A stretch of 64,000 nt of DNA from JAVKMO01 sp031539345 (GCA_031539345.1 JAVKMO010000027.1:1-64000); one strand, 5' to 3'; counted from the stretch's first letter, positions 1-8,311 are shown. Notes: generated by a model from the sequence alone, not told the origin. Program-made: numbers and translations.

Positions 1-88
1 AAACAAGCAAACCCATTCAAACAACAAAAAATAAACAGTAATTCATGCTTATGATCATGCTTTTTAAAACGAAAATCCTCAAAACAAC

Positions 89-833
89 CTAATTTAAAAA
101 GCACCTAACCAAGAAATGGCTTTTGCAAAGGGTTCTTTTATATACAGTGTTTTGTTTGTGTTTGAAGGAATACGAAAAAGAATCTTTAATGTAAAATGTA
201 TTTGTATTGGTTGATTGTTTTTCTAAACATACGGTATCGTTTCTACGTTGCTTAATGATGTGGCTTTTTAGCCTAATTTGGTAACCTAAAAAGTTTTCTT
301 CAACATCTGTAGAATCTATCAAAACAAGATCAATTTGAAAATTGCTTTGGTTATGATTTCCAATTACTCTTCTAGTTTTTTTTTACTATGATATTATTGT
401 TGGTTGTATCTAAATCGAACTGGTTCAGAAAGTAAGACAATTGACCATTGTGATACATTGTAGGCACTCGTACATTTGGGCTAAAGGAAATTGAAATTGT
501 TCTTTTCTGCTGTGATTCTGGGAGTGGGGGTTCTTGATAAATGAAAAGGTCTATATTTTTATAATCTAATTTAACGTTTTTGTTTTTCGATTTTTTTGAT
601 TTTGTGTAATATTCTATTGGTCCAATTGACACATACTGCACTTTTTGATCTGCTATAATATATCTTTTGAGATATCCTTTCAGAATCTGATACGAATATT
701 TTTGTTTATCAGAAGCAACCTCTACAGTCGGCAAGGTAGTAATCTTAAAAGTGTCTATCGATTGGTTAAAACAATAGTTTTTCAAACTAAATAGATAGAC
801 TGTGAAAACACACACTTGAGACAAACGAAACAT
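89..833 (-). pseudogene. Secreted hypothetical protein, split by a frameshift in an A9 run
   Basis: The 5' part (372-833, 153 codons) starts at ATG 833 with a hydrophobic, signal-like N-terminus and stops just after a run of nine A (coding strand; 376-384). Reading the run as eight A leads without a stop through 371-323 into the open frame 89-322, giving one protein of about 247 residues. This is either a disrupted gene or one that slips at the homopolymer. Function is not recognised. The context LPTVEVASDKQ followed by a KGYLKRY-type segment vaguely recalls Bacteroidota proteins that follow a carboxypeptidase-regulatory-like domain, but that domain itself is absent. It lies 77 bases downstream of the double-glycine peptide gene, with a hairpin between them. 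Confidence 0.5.
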
Positions 834-863
834 TCAGAGATTGAATTATAATTGTAAATAAAT

Positions 864-889
864 GTGGGGAAACAAAATTGTCCCCCCAC
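864..889 (-). terminator. Hairpin after the double-glycine peptide gene
   Basis: GTGGGG (864-869) pairs with CCCCAC (884-889) around a 14-base loop. On the minus strand it is followed by the T-rich ATTTATTT. It sits 22 bases past the stop of the peptide gene at 911 and would separate it from the hypothetical gene starting at 833. The stem is only six pairs, so this is a moderate call. Confidence 0.45.
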
Positions 890-910
890 TAAATCTTTTA
901 GAGGCAGAGT

Positions 911-1078
911 TTATTTACATGCTCCCCATCCAAAAGAGGTATTTCCTTTTATTCCATCTCCAACGCCATCAATATGGCAAATTCCAAAAAAATTAATACA
1001 GGCACCGCCTTCAATTTCTCTCATTTCTTCTTTTGTCATTTCTTGAAGCCCAAGCGCTTCGATGTTTAGATTTTTCAT
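911..1078 (-). CDS. Double-glycine leader peptide (bacteriocin/pheromone-like precursor), 55 aa
   Basis: ATG at 1078, stop TAA at 911-913. The first 25 residues form a typical double-glycine leader: an acidic amphipathic stretch with spaced hydrophobic positions (LNIEALGLQEMTKEEM) ending in REIEGG. The predicted 30-residue core begins ACINFFGIC and ends FGWGACK; it is glycine-rich and has three cysteines (C27, C34, C54), as in class II bacteriocin-like peptides and the GG-leader natural-product precursors of Bacteroidota. Known family behaviour is cleavage after GG by a C39-peptidase ABC exporter. No such exporter or modification enzyme lies in this window, so transport would be in trans. The gene was found by eye; similarity to a named peptide is unknown. 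Confidence 0.72.
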   Translation of the reverse strand: MKNLNIEALGLQEMTKEEMREIEGGACINFFGICHIDGVGDGIKGNTSFGWGACK

Positions 1079-1183
1079 AAAATATAAATTTAAAAATTAC
1101 TGCTCTCTTTGAAGTTGAGTATTTGTATCTTAGTGAGAGCAAAAAACTAAAATAAAAATACACAAAATTTGTTTTCTGCAGAT

Positions 1184-1204
1184 AAACAATTTTGTTGAGG
1201 CAAA
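1184..1204 (+). repeat. Direct repeat copy 1 (21 bp)
   Basis: Matches 1565-1585 with one mismatch (AAACAATT[T/C]TGTTGAGGCAAA). Looser similarity with small gaps reaches left to about 1164 (AATTTGT...TTTC...TGCAGATAAA). In the second copy this sequence is the C-terminal coding part of the coiled-coil ORF, so copy 1 may be a relic of a second, lost gene of the same kind. Confidence 0.6.
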
Positions 1205-1218
1205 GGTTCTTGATTAGT

Positions 1219-1239
1219 GGTAGAACCAAAAGTTCTACC
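1219..1239. repeat. Perfect 8-bp inverted repeat (hairpin)
   Basis: GGTAGAAC (1219-1226), loop CAAAA, GTTCTACC (1232-1239). It lies in the 250-base gap between the double-glycine peptide gene (minus) and the coiled-coil ORF (plus). It has no T-run directly next to it, so its role (operator, RNA structure or relic of a terminal repeat) is open. Confidence 0.5.
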
Positions 1240-1331
1240 AAGATTTAATTGTTTATTTTTTGAATATTGTGATTAGCTGGATTCTATAAAATTCAGATAG
1301 GAGAGGAGAGTTCTTTGGCGAAAACGCAAAC

Positions 1332-1640
1332 GTGTTCATTCAAGAAAATAATCAACAGGCTCAAATGGCAAATACGATGAATGTATCTAACAACCAACTA
1401 GAACAATTCGTCGCAGAATACAAAAATATGATAGCAGAATATAAAGAAAGGGTCGCTCAACAGAACGAAAAAATAAAACGCCGTGATGAAAAAATTGAAG
1501 AGCTGAAAATTCAACTCGAAAATTCCTCCAAAACGGAATTTGTAAATTTCATAATTGCGGATAAAAACAATTCTGTTGAGGCAAAAAGTGGCGTTTTTTC
1601 TGCCTGTGCTTTTTACATCAATCTGTTATTTTTTGAATAA
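1332..1640 (+). pseudogene. Coiled-coil ORF, probable gene remnant
   Basis: The open frame runs from 1290 with no ATG near its beginning; the first usable start is GTG 1332 (102 codons). Residues about 20-70 are a highly charged heptad-like coiled coil (EYKERVAQQNEKIKRRDEKI). Asn/Gln-rich text followed by a coiled coil resembles the C-terminal half of short HTH regulators common in Bacteroidota, which would make this a 5'-truncated relic; this is inference. The last residues run 23 bases into the convergent 3' end of mnmA, and the frame is flanked by the 1184/1565 direct repeat. A real small protein is possible but less likely. Confidence 0.35.
1565..1585 (+). repeat. Direct repeat copy 2 (21 bp)
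   Basis: Second copy of the repeat at 1184-1204, here encoding the NNSVEAK stretch of the coiled-coil ORF. Confidence 0.6.
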
Positions 1641-2724
1641 TGCCGCCGCCAATAACATCGTCATTGTCATAAAATACAGCACTCTGACCAGGAGCAATGC
1701 CCTTTACTTGTTGTGTGAAAAGAACTTTTAAAGAGTTTGATGAAAGGTGTTCTAACCTTGCTGTCGCTCCAAAATCGCGGTATCTTATTTTTATTGTTGC
1801 AAGAAAATCTGGTGCGACAATTTCTTGCTTAATCATATTTAAATTTGTAATTAACATTTCACTTTCTAACAATTCATCTTCGCTGCCTAAAACAACAACA
1901 TTTTCTTGTGGCAAAATCTCTAATACAAAAACAGGTTTGCCAAAAGTAACGCCCAAACCTTTGCGTTGACCGATTGTAAAAAATGGATAGCCTTGATGAG
2001 AACCAATAATTTCGCCTTTTGTGTTTTTAAAAACGCCATTTGCAAGTTGTGCTTCTAAAGCAGGATTTTGTTGAAGTAAAAATTTGCGGTAATCGTTATC
2101 AGGAATAAAACAAATTTCATAACTCTCTTTTTTTTGAGACAAAGCAATGAGTCCTTTTTGTTTCGCCAATTCACGCACTTCTGTTTTATACAAATTGCCA
2201 AGTGGAAAAATTGTTTTTTTCAATACATCTTGTGTTAATCCCCATAGTACATAGCTCTGATCTTTACTCAAGTCTTTTGCTTTTGATAAAACATATCGTT
2301 CTTTTTCATGGCGAATTTTGGCATAATGTCCCGTTGCAATAAAATCACACTGTAAAGCATTGGCTCTTTTTAATAGTGCCTTCCATTTAATATGCGTATT
2401 GCACAAAACACAAGGATTGGGCGTTCTACCCGCCACGTATTCACTAATAAAATTTTGAATCACATCGGTTGTAAACTCTTCTCTAATATCCAAAATATAG
2501 TGCGGAAATCCATATTGAACGGCAATGCTTCGAGCATCATTAAACGCATCTAAATCGCAACAGCCAGTTTGTTTTTGTCCTGTGCTTGTGCTATGGCTTG
2601 CATAGTCCCAAGTTTTCATTGTAATGCCAATCACTTCATAACCTTGTTCTTTCAACAATATCGCCGCAACGCTACTGTCAATTCCGCCACTCATGGCAAC
2701 TAAAACACGCTTATTATTTTGCAT
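1618..2724 (-). CDS. mnmA: tRNA-specific 2-thiouridylase MnmA
   Basis: Transfers sulfur to U34 of tRNA-Lys, -Glu and -Gln in the cytoplasm, using ATP and persulfide sulfur from a cysteine desulfurase (an IscS-type gene lies at 38.3 kb). The N-terminal PP-loop SGGIDSS is at residues 12-18. The two catalytic cysteines of the family are visible: C105 in NPCVLCN and C205 in EICFIPDN. The length of 368 aa is normal. ATG 2724 was chosen over the upstream TTG at 2739 because MQNNKRVLVAMSGG fits the family N-terminus. It converges on the remnant ORF at 1332-1640 and diverges from the glycine-zipper gene. Confidence 0.96.
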   Translation of the reverse strand: MQNNKRVLVAMSGGIDSSVAAILLKEQGYEVIGITMKTWDYASHSTSTGQKQTGCCDLDAFNDARSIAVQYGFPHYILDIREEFTTDVIQNFISEYVAGRTPNPCVLCNTHIKWKALLKRANALQCDFIATGHYAKIRHEKERYVLSKAKDLSKDQSYVLWGLTQDVLKKTIFPLGNLYKTEVRELAKQKGLIALSQKKESYEICFIPDNDYRKFLLQQNPALEAQLANGVFKNTKGEIIGSHQGYPFFTIGQRKGLGVTFGKPVFVLEILPQENVVVLGSEDELLESEMLITNLNMIKQEIVAPDFLATIKIRYRDFGATARLEHLSSNSLKVLFTQQVKGIAPGQSAVFYDNDDVIGGGIIQKITD

Positions 2725-2799
2725 ATATTTTTTGCCCAATAATAACGATGAAAATAGAGAAAAGACTTTTTTTGAAAATAAAATCTTTATTTTTGAATT

Positions 2800-3093
2800 A
2801 TGGATAATACGAAAGACACGATAGAAACATTGATTGCAGGTGGAGTTTTGGGAACAGCCATTGGGGCTTTGTTATCAAAAGACAAAGAAGAGGGTGCTGT
2901 TATTGGGGCTTTGTTGGGTGCTGCAATTGCTGCTACTGCAAAAGCAAGTGAAGACGCAAAAAAAACGACTATTCCACAACTCATCAAAGAGGGTGAAAAT
3001 TTATATGAGGTAAATGCTAAAGGAGAAAAACGGTTTATTAAAAAGCTCAAAAAAAATATGACTCCTTTGCCATTACAATTCAAGTTAAAATAA
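2800..3093 (+). CDS. Glycine-zipper small membrane-associated protein, paired with a zeta-like kinase
   Basis: 97 aa. Residues about 10-50 carry repeated small residues in glycine-zipper spacing (AGGVLGTAIGALL, then AVIGALLGAAIAATA), suggesting one or two tightly packed membrane helices. The basic C-terminal half contains NLYEVNAKGEKRFIKK. The stop TAA (3091-3093) directly abuts the ATG of the zeta-like kinase at 3094, so the two are almost certainly co-transcribed and perhaps translationally coupled. Similar zipper proteins occur in Bacteroidota, but I know of no proven function. It holds the place where an antitoxin would be expected; whether it acts as one is unknown. Confidence 0.7.
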   Translation: MDNTKDTIETLIAGGVLGTAIGALLSKDKEEGAVIGALLGAAIAATAKASEDAKKTTIPQLIKEGENLYEVNAKGEKRFIKKLKKNMTPLPLQFKLK

Positions 3094-3825
3094 ATGATTG
3101 CAAAACGCATGAGGGTATTTGCGGGTCCGAATGGTTCTGGTAAAACAACCATGTTTAAACGTATGCTTACTGAGACGAAAGTCAATTTAGGCATTTATGT
3201 CAATGCAGATGAAATCGAAGTTTCATTAAAGAAAAACAAACAAATTAATTTGTCTATTTTCAACATCATGATAAGCGATGAGGTGGTAAAAGATTTTTTT
3301 AAGCAAAGTAGCTTTTCGCCTATAAAAAGAAAAGAACCAGATTTATACACCAAAATACATACTGAAAATAATATTTTATCAACCACGGCGGTTGTAGATT
3401 CTTATCTGTCTGCAGACTTAGCGGAACTGATTCGCCAACAATTATTAGCCAATGACATTGCATTTACCTATGAAACAGTAATGAGCCATCCGCATAAAAT
3501 TGAATTTTTGAAAAAAGCTCGCAACAAAGGGTTTAGAGTTTACTTATATTATGTTGCAACAGAAGATCCTATAATAAGTACACAACGAGTAAATATAAGA
3601 GTTGAACAAGGTGGGCACTATATTACTCCAGATGTAATCAAAAACAGATATTACAAAAGTCTCAATAATTTAAAAGAGGCTATCAAACAAACCCATAGAG
3701 CGTATGTTTTTGACAATACAAATTCGCAAGGTAACCTCATTGTAGAAATTACTAATGGAATAGACGTTGCCTTGAATGATGCTGTAGAAACACCGCTTTG
3801 GGTTGTTGAATGTCTTATGAAATAA
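3094..3825 (+). CDS. Zeta-toxin-family P-loop kinase
   Basis: 243 aa. Walker A GPNGSGKT is at residues 11-18, the catalytic-type Asp in NADEIE at 39, TYETVMSHP at about 125-133, and the basic helix motif RVNIRVEQGGH at 165-175 followed by NRYYKSLNNL. This order is that of zeta-toxin/PezT-like P-loop phosphotransferases; known zeta toxins phosphorylate UDP-N-acetyl sugars. A segment of roughly 60 residues between the NADE and ETV motifs is longer than in minimal family members. No epsilon-like antitoxin lies next to it; its partner is the glycine-zipper gene. Toxicity is therefore inference, and many chromosomal homologues are of unknown role. Confidence 0.8.
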   Translation: MIAKRMRVFAGPNGSGKTTMFKRMLTETKVNLGIYVNADEIEVSLKKNKQINLSIFNIMISDEVVKDFFKQSSFSPIKRKEPDLYTKIHTENNILSTTAVVDSYLSADLAELIRQQLLANDIAFTYETVMSHPHKIEFLKKARNKGFRVYLYYVATEDPIISTQRVNIRVEQGGHYITPDVIKNRYYKSLNNLKEAIKQTHRAYVFDNTNSQGNLIVEITNGIDVALNDAVETPLWVVECLMK

Positions 3826-3861
3826 GACATCTTGTCTTTCAAATTTTTTCTATTTGTAAGG

Positions 3862-4974
3862 CTATTCTTCTAACTTATTTGCATACCAAATTGAACCATT
3901 CACGGTGTTTTGTTTTGCACCGCTTGCACTTTTCAAAACATTAAAAGATTCTCGCCAACGAAGAATGCCGATTAAACACATCGTTAGTGCCTCTTTAAAT
4001 TGAATGACATTGTCGTCTGGCACAACAATTTTAATTTCTACTTGACTTAATTGTTCTTGTATGCACTGTACTAAAAAATCATTGTAAGCACCTCCGCCAC
4101 TGATGAGCATAGTTTCATTTGTAAGGCTAATTTGTTCTTGTTGTTGTATTTGTTGTATTGCCGCTTTAATTTTTTGGGCGATAAAATGATAGTACGTTCT
4201 CAACTTGTCATTCACGTCAATATCTGTGAGACTCTCGAAATAGGCAATCAAATTTTTACCTAAATGATTGGATAAAGATTTAGGGTAAGGTTGTTGAAAA
4301 TAGTGCGTGCTTTCATTTAGAGAACGCAATATTTCTTCGTTAATTTTTCCTTGTTGTCCAGCTTGTCCATTTGTGTCCATTGGCAAATTTATTTCTTGCA
4401 CAAGTGCATTACAGACTGCATTGGCTGGGCAAATATCCAAAGCAATGACCTTGTTGTTATGATGAAACGAAAGATTGGCAATGCCACCAAGATTTAAAAA
4501 TAATTGTTGGGTAGAAAATAAAAGTTGTTCTCCAATAGGCACAATCGGGGCACCTTGTCCTTGATATGCCATATCTATAGCTCTTAAATTGTCTATCACA
4601 GGAAGTTGAATTTGTGCTGCAATATTTGCACCACAACCAAGCTGTGCAGTAAACCCTTTTTCTGGACTATGAAATGTTGTATGTCCATGAACAGCAACAA
4701 AATCAACCTGATATGCTAATTTATTTTGCTCAATAAAATTGTTGATGCACTCGCCGATATAAACGCCATATTGTTTGTGTAAGTATAAATAATCAAACGT
4801 ATGCAATTGCGTGGATTGACTTAATCGTTGTTGCCAATTTTGGGTAGTGGGAACGCACATTGCTGCTAAAATTGTTGAAGACCATGTGCCACTTTTTTCT
4901 GTTATGTGGGTATACACAATATCTATGCCATCTAAAGAGCTTCCACTCATTACACCAATTACTTTATACGTCAT
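3862..4974 (-). CDS. anmK: Anhydro-N-acetylmuramic acid kinase
   Basis: Phosphorylates and opens 1,6-anhydro-MurNAc to MurNAc-6-phosphate during cytoplasmic recycling of murein turnover products. The N-terminal ATP-binding motif MSGSSLDGID is at residues 9-18; VHGHTTFHSP and the LNLGGIANLS segment are also family features. The length of 370 aa is normal. It is 21 bases downstream of the rhomboid gene on the same strand. No other recycling gene (such as murQ) is nearby. Confidence 0.94.
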   Translation of the reverse strand: MTYKVIGVMSGSSLDGIDIVYTHITEKSGTWSSTILAAMCVPTTQNWQQRLSQSTQLHTFDYLYLHKQYGVYIGECINNFIEQNKLAYQVDFVAVHGHTTFHSPEKGFTAQLGCGANIAAQIQLPVIDNLRAIDMAYQGQGAPIVPIGEQLLFSTQQLFLNLGGIANLSFHHNNKVIALDICPANAVCNALVQEINLPMDTNGQAGQQGKINEEILRSLNESTHYFQQPYPKSLSNHLGKNLIAYFESLTDIDVNDKLRTYYHFIAQKIKAAIQQIQQQEQISLTNETMLISGGGAYNDFLVQCIQEQLSQVEIKIVVPDDNVIQFKEALTMCLIGILRWRESFNVLKSASGAKQNTVNGSIWYANKLEE

Positions 4975-4995
4975 GGTTCATATGTGTTCGTACGC

Positions 4996-5724
4996 TTACC
5001 AAAATTGTTTTCTGTTTAGGCGATTTTCGATGATGACAAATAACAAACCAATCAATGCACCGCCCAAATGTGCCACACGAGCAATGCTGTCTAACATTGA
5101 TCCGCTATATTGAGACCGCCATAAATAAATCACCTCAATTAAAATGTAAATTGTTACAAACCATTTTGCCTTTACAGGAATAAAAAAATAAACGTGCAAA
5201 TAAGTGTTCGGAAACAAATAACCAAAGGCTGCCAAACAACCAAAAATAGCACCAGAAGCACCAACAGTAGGAATGTTAATGACACGATTTATTTCCTCCC
5301 AAGCAAGGGTTTGATTTTCTTGAGAATAAGTTTTTAATTCTTGTGTAACTGCAGCTAAAAATTGACTTTGAGAATACGCCATAAAGAGTAAGTGCAACAA
5401 TCCGCCACCAATACCACAGATTAAATAAAAGCGAATAAATTTTTTTGTTCCCCATACGTTTTCCAAAATTGCTCCAAACATCCACAACGCAAACATGTTA
5501 AAAAACAAGTGCGTAAAATCAGCATGAATAAACAAATACGTGATGAGTTGATACACTTTAAAATAATCAGAATGAAAAGTATGTAGCTCCAAATAGGTAT
5601 AAATAAACTCGCTACTATATACCCCAAACGTAACTTTTGCTAAATACAACAACCCATTGATAATGAGCAAATTTTTAATCGCAGTAGGCAAAATATCAAA
5701 TCGTTGTGGGCTAATATTGTTCAT
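4996..5724 (-). CDS. Rhomboid family intramembrane serine protease
   Basis: 242 aa from ATG 5724 (the open frame extends to a TTG at 5760). Six or so hydrophobic helices. The catalytic Ser is S157 in GASGAIFG and the His is H219 in AHLGGALIG; the HADFTHLFFNM segment (67-77) of TM2 carries the conserved His and Asn. A soluble insertion of about 35 residues (roughly 120-152) lies between TM3 and the active-site helix. It cleaves membrane proteins within the bilayer; the substrate is unknown. It is divergent from kup. Confidence 0.9.
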   Translation of the reverse strand: MNNISPQRFDILPTAIKNLLIINGLLYLAKVTFGVYSSEFIYTYLELHTFHSDYFKVYQLITYLFIHADFTHLFFNMFALWMFGAILENVWGTKKFIRFYLICGIGGGLLHLLFMAYSQSQFLAAVTQELKTYSQENQTLAWEEINRVINIPTVGASGAIFGCLAAFGYLFPNTYLHVYFFIPVKAKWFVTIYILIEVIYLWRSQYSGSMLDSIARVAHLGGALIGLLFVIIENRLNRKQFW

Positions 5725-5737
5725 ATATTTTTTTATT

Positions 5738-5747
5738 GGCGAATATA
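5738..5747 (-). promoter_or_regulatory. Possible -7 element of the rhomboid/anmK unit
   Basis: Minus strand TATATTCGCC, 13 bases before ATG 5724. It resembles the Bacteroidota -7 TAnnTTTG with C at position 7 and the GCC tail seen at several other starts in this window. No clear TTTG -33 box. Confidence 0.3.
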
Positions 5748-5816
5748 TTTTTTTATACAAGCCTTCATTTGTGTATAAAAATACTTGTAGAAATAGATGT
5801 AAATAGTGCAGATAAT

Positions 5817-5824
5817 TACATTCG
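5817..5824 (+). promoter_or_regulatory. Possible -7 element of kup
   Basis: TACATTCG followed by CCCCC, 24 bases before the kup ATG. It is identical to the element before rpsF, but has no TTTG at the right distance. Confidence 0.35.
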
Positions 5825-5848
5825 CCCCCGTTTTAAAAATCTTTTTGT

Positions 5849-7813
5849 ATGAGCTCACATTCTAAAGTTGATAAAATTTCTTTTGCAGGATTGCTCATTG
5901 CGTTGGGAATTATTTATGGTGACATTGGCACGTCTCCTTTATATGTGTTTAAAGCCATTGTTGGCACGAATTCCATTTCTTCAGATTTAATTTTGGGAAG
6001 TCTTTCTTGCATTATTTGGACACTCACTTTACAAACAACAATTAAGTACGTTATCCTTACGCTACGTGCAGACAACAATGGCGAAGGAGGCATTTTTTCT
6101 TTGTATGCACTCATTCGCAGGTATGGAAAATTTATGGTTTATCCGGCTATGGTTGGCGGGGTTGCCTTAATCGCTGATGGCATTATTACGCCACCAATTT
6201 CTGTTGTATCAGCTGTTGAAGGTTTACAACTTTTACCAGGTATGCACGGCATTAGCGATAACACGATTGTAATCATTGTTGTTTTTATTTTAAGCATTTT
6301 ATTTTTTGCACAACAATTTGGCACAGAATATATCGGCAAAGCCTTTGGTCCAATTATGTTTATTTGGTTTTTGCTTTTGGCAATTTTGGGCATACAACAT
6401 ATACAAGACAATTACAATATTTTAAAAGCATTTAATCCCGTTTATGCCATACGGTTATTAACGAGTGGCGGCGGTAAGGGGTTTTGGATATTAGGAGCCG
6501 TTTTTTTATGCACCACAGGGGCAGAGGCTTTATATTCAGATTTAGGACATTGTGGACGCAGAAATATTCGCCTCACGTGGATGTTTGTAAAAAGTTGCTT
6601 AATTTTTAATTATTTGGGACAAGGTGCATGGCTGTTAAATCAAGAAGGTAAACTGATTGATTTTAGTACTGTCAATCCATTTTATAGTTTGATGTCACCG
6701 TCTTTTTTAGTCATTGGAATTTTAATTGCAACAATGGCTGCCATCATTGCCAGCCAAGCCCTCATATCAGGCTCATTTACGCTCATTGGTGAAGCCATGC
6801 GACTCAACTTGTGGCCAAAACTTAAAATCGTTTTTCCAACAAAAGAAAAAGGCCAAATTTATATTCCGTACATTAATTATTTATTATGGGCAGGTTGTAT
6901 TTGCGTTGTATTTTATTTTAGAAAATCGTCCAACATGGAAGCCGCTTATGGCTTATCCATTTGCGTTTGTATGATTATGACCTCTATTCTTTTTGCTTAT
7001 TACTTACGTGTAAAACGATTTGCTTGGGTGTATGTGGGTCTTTATTTACTCGTTTATTTAAGCATAGAATTTTCTTTTCTCATTGCCAATTTGGTAAAGT
7101 TTTTTCATGGCGGTTATATCACACTTATTGTTGGCAGCCTTTTATTTGTCGTTACTTTTGTTTGGTACAGAGCAAGAAAAATTAAAAACCGTTACGTTGA
7201 ATTTGCAGAATTAGAAACGTATCTCGCCCCATTAGAACAATTGAGCAGAGACCAAGGCGTTCCTAAATATGCAACCCATTTGGCTTATATGGCAAGTGCC
7301 AATATTCCTAATCAAATCGAATACAAAATTTTACATTCTATTTTTAATCGCAAACCAAAACGAGCAGACATTTATTGGTTTGTTCATTTAGACACTTTAG
7401 ACCAACCCTACGGACAATCTTACAAAGTGATTACGTATAAAAAAAATGACGTTTATAGAATTGATTTTAAAATAGGCTTTCGTGTACAGCCGAGAGTAGA
7501 TTTGTTTTTTAGACAAGTGATCGAAGATTTAAAAAAAACAGAAGAAATTTCTTTTGACAATAAATACGAAACCGTTTTAAATAAAAACATCATTGGCGAC
7601 TATCGTTTTATTGTCATCGAAAAATTTTTAAGCAACGACAACGAACTGCCTTTCTTTGAACGCTTGGTTATGCGAGTGTATTTTTTACTCCGCCATGCAA
7701 ATATTTCTGAAGAGAAAAGTTTTGGCTTAGATGCTAATAATGTTCGTGTTGAAAAGTTTCCTTTGGTCATTTCTACGCTTTCTTGTGACACAAGCCTCAT
7801 TAGAAAAACATAA
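5849..7813 (+). CDS. kup: Low-affinity potassium uptake protein Kup
   Basis: Inner-membrane K+ permease (KUP/HAK/KT family, probably H+ symport), 654 aa, a usual length. The N-terminal signature GIIYGDIGTSPLYVFKA is at about residues 20-36, followed by TM2 with NNGEGGIFSLYALIRR; about 12 hydrophobic helices run to roughly residue 450, then a cytoplasmic C-terminal domain of about 200 aa. It stands alone between the divergent rhomboid gene and the ribosomal operon. Confidence 0.95.
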   Translation: MSSHSKVDKISFAGLLIALGIIYGDIGTSPLYVFKAIVGTNSISSDLILGSLSCIIWTLTLQTTIKYVILTLRADNNGEGGIFSLYALIRRYGKFMVYPAMVGGVALIADGIITPPISVVSAVEGLQLLPGMHGISDNTIVIIVVFILSILFFAQQFGTEYIGKAFGPIMFIWFLLLAILGIQHIQDNYNILKAFNPVYAIRLLTSGGGKGFWILGAVFLCTTGAEALYSDLGHCGRRNIRLTWMFVKSCLIFNYLGQGAWLLNQEGKLIDFSTVNPFYSLMSPSFLVIGILIATMAAIIASQALISGSFTLIGEAMRLNLWPKLKIVFPTKEKGQIYIPYINYLLWAGCICVVFYFRKSSNMEAAYGLSICVCMIMTSILFAYYLRVKRFAWVYVGLYLLVYLSIEFSFLIANLVKFFHGGYITLIVGSLLFVVTFVWYRARKIKNRYVEFAELETYLAPLEQLSRDQGVPKYATHLAYMASANIPNQIEYKILHSIFNRKPKRADIYWFVHLDTLDQPYGQSYKVITYKKNDVYRIDFKIGFRVQPRVDLFFRQVIEDLKKTEEISFDNKYETVLNKNIIGDYRFIVIEKFLSNDNELPFFERLVMRVYFLLRHANISEEKSFGLDANNVRVEKFPLVISTLSCDTSLIRKT

Positions 7814-7880
7814 TTTCAACAGGGCGTTCTTTCTCATTTTTATTCTCATTTTGTGTTGCTTCCAAAATGAAAAATTAAAT

Positions 7881-7910
7881 TTTGGCAATTAGCGTAAAAA
7901 AATACATTCG
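7881..7910 (+). promoter_or_regulatory. Promoter of the rpsF-rpsR-rplI operon
   Basis: TTTG (7881-7884), an 18-base spacer, then TACATTCG (7903-7910), 39 bases before the rpsF start. This matches the Bacteroidota primary-sigma pattern (TTTG / TAnnTTTG) with one mismatch. Just upstream lies an 8-bp inverted repeat TCATTTTG/CAAAATGA (7846-7870). Confidence 0.55.
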
Positions 7911-7949
7911 CTACTCTTTATTTTTTATTCAAACCAATCAATTTTTACC

Positions 7950-8279
7950 ATGCAAGATTACGAATTAATGGTGATTTTGTCCCCGCTTCTTACAGAGGAA
8001 GCCTGTGCTCAATTGCAAACTAAGTACACCAACTTAATTAAAGAAAACGGTGGATTAGTAGAGTACACGAATTTTTGGGGATTGAAAACACTGGCCTTTC
8101 CTATTCAAAAAAAAACCAGCGGTTTTTATTGGGTAGTAGAATACAAAGCGCCATCCGACACTAATGAAAAATTGAAAACTCAATTTTTACGAGACGATTC
8201 TGTTATTCGTCACCTCATTACAAAATTAGATAAACACGCTGTTGCGTATAATCTAAAAAAGAGAAAAATTGCTTCTTAA
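7950..8279 (+). CDS. rpsF: 30S ribosomal protein bS6
   Basis: 109 aa; begins MQDYELMVILSP, typical of bS6, with the conserved WGLKTLAFPI stretch in the middle. It binds the 16S platform together with bS18, encoded 32 bases downstream. First gene of the rpsF-rpsR-rplI operon. In Bacteroidota, bS6, bS18 and bS21 are reported to form the pocket that sequesters the anti-Shine-Dalgarno sequence. Confidence 0.97.
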   Translation: MQDYELMVILSPLLTEEACAQLQTKYTNLIKENGGLVEYTNFWGLKTLAFPIQKKTSGFYWVVEYKAPSDTNEKLKTQFLRDDSVIRHLITKLDKHAVAYNLKKRKIAS

Positions 8280-8311
8280 CGAACGGCTCAAACTGTTCAC
8301 AAAAAAAAATT

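Noticed and set aside
864..1046. Plus-strand open frame of 60 codons
   Set aside because: It is the complement of the double-glycine peptide gene and its terminator; the minus strand has a far better coding interpretation.
1011..1241. Minus-strand open frame of 76 codons
   Set aside because: Overlaps the peptide gene start and its leader, composition looks like AT-rich noncoding DNA, and no plausible start context.
7846..7870. Inverted repeat TCATTTTG/CAAAATGA as kup terminator
   Set aside because: No T-run follows and it lies immediately upstream of the rpsF promoter; its role is unclear, so it is not listed as a terminator.
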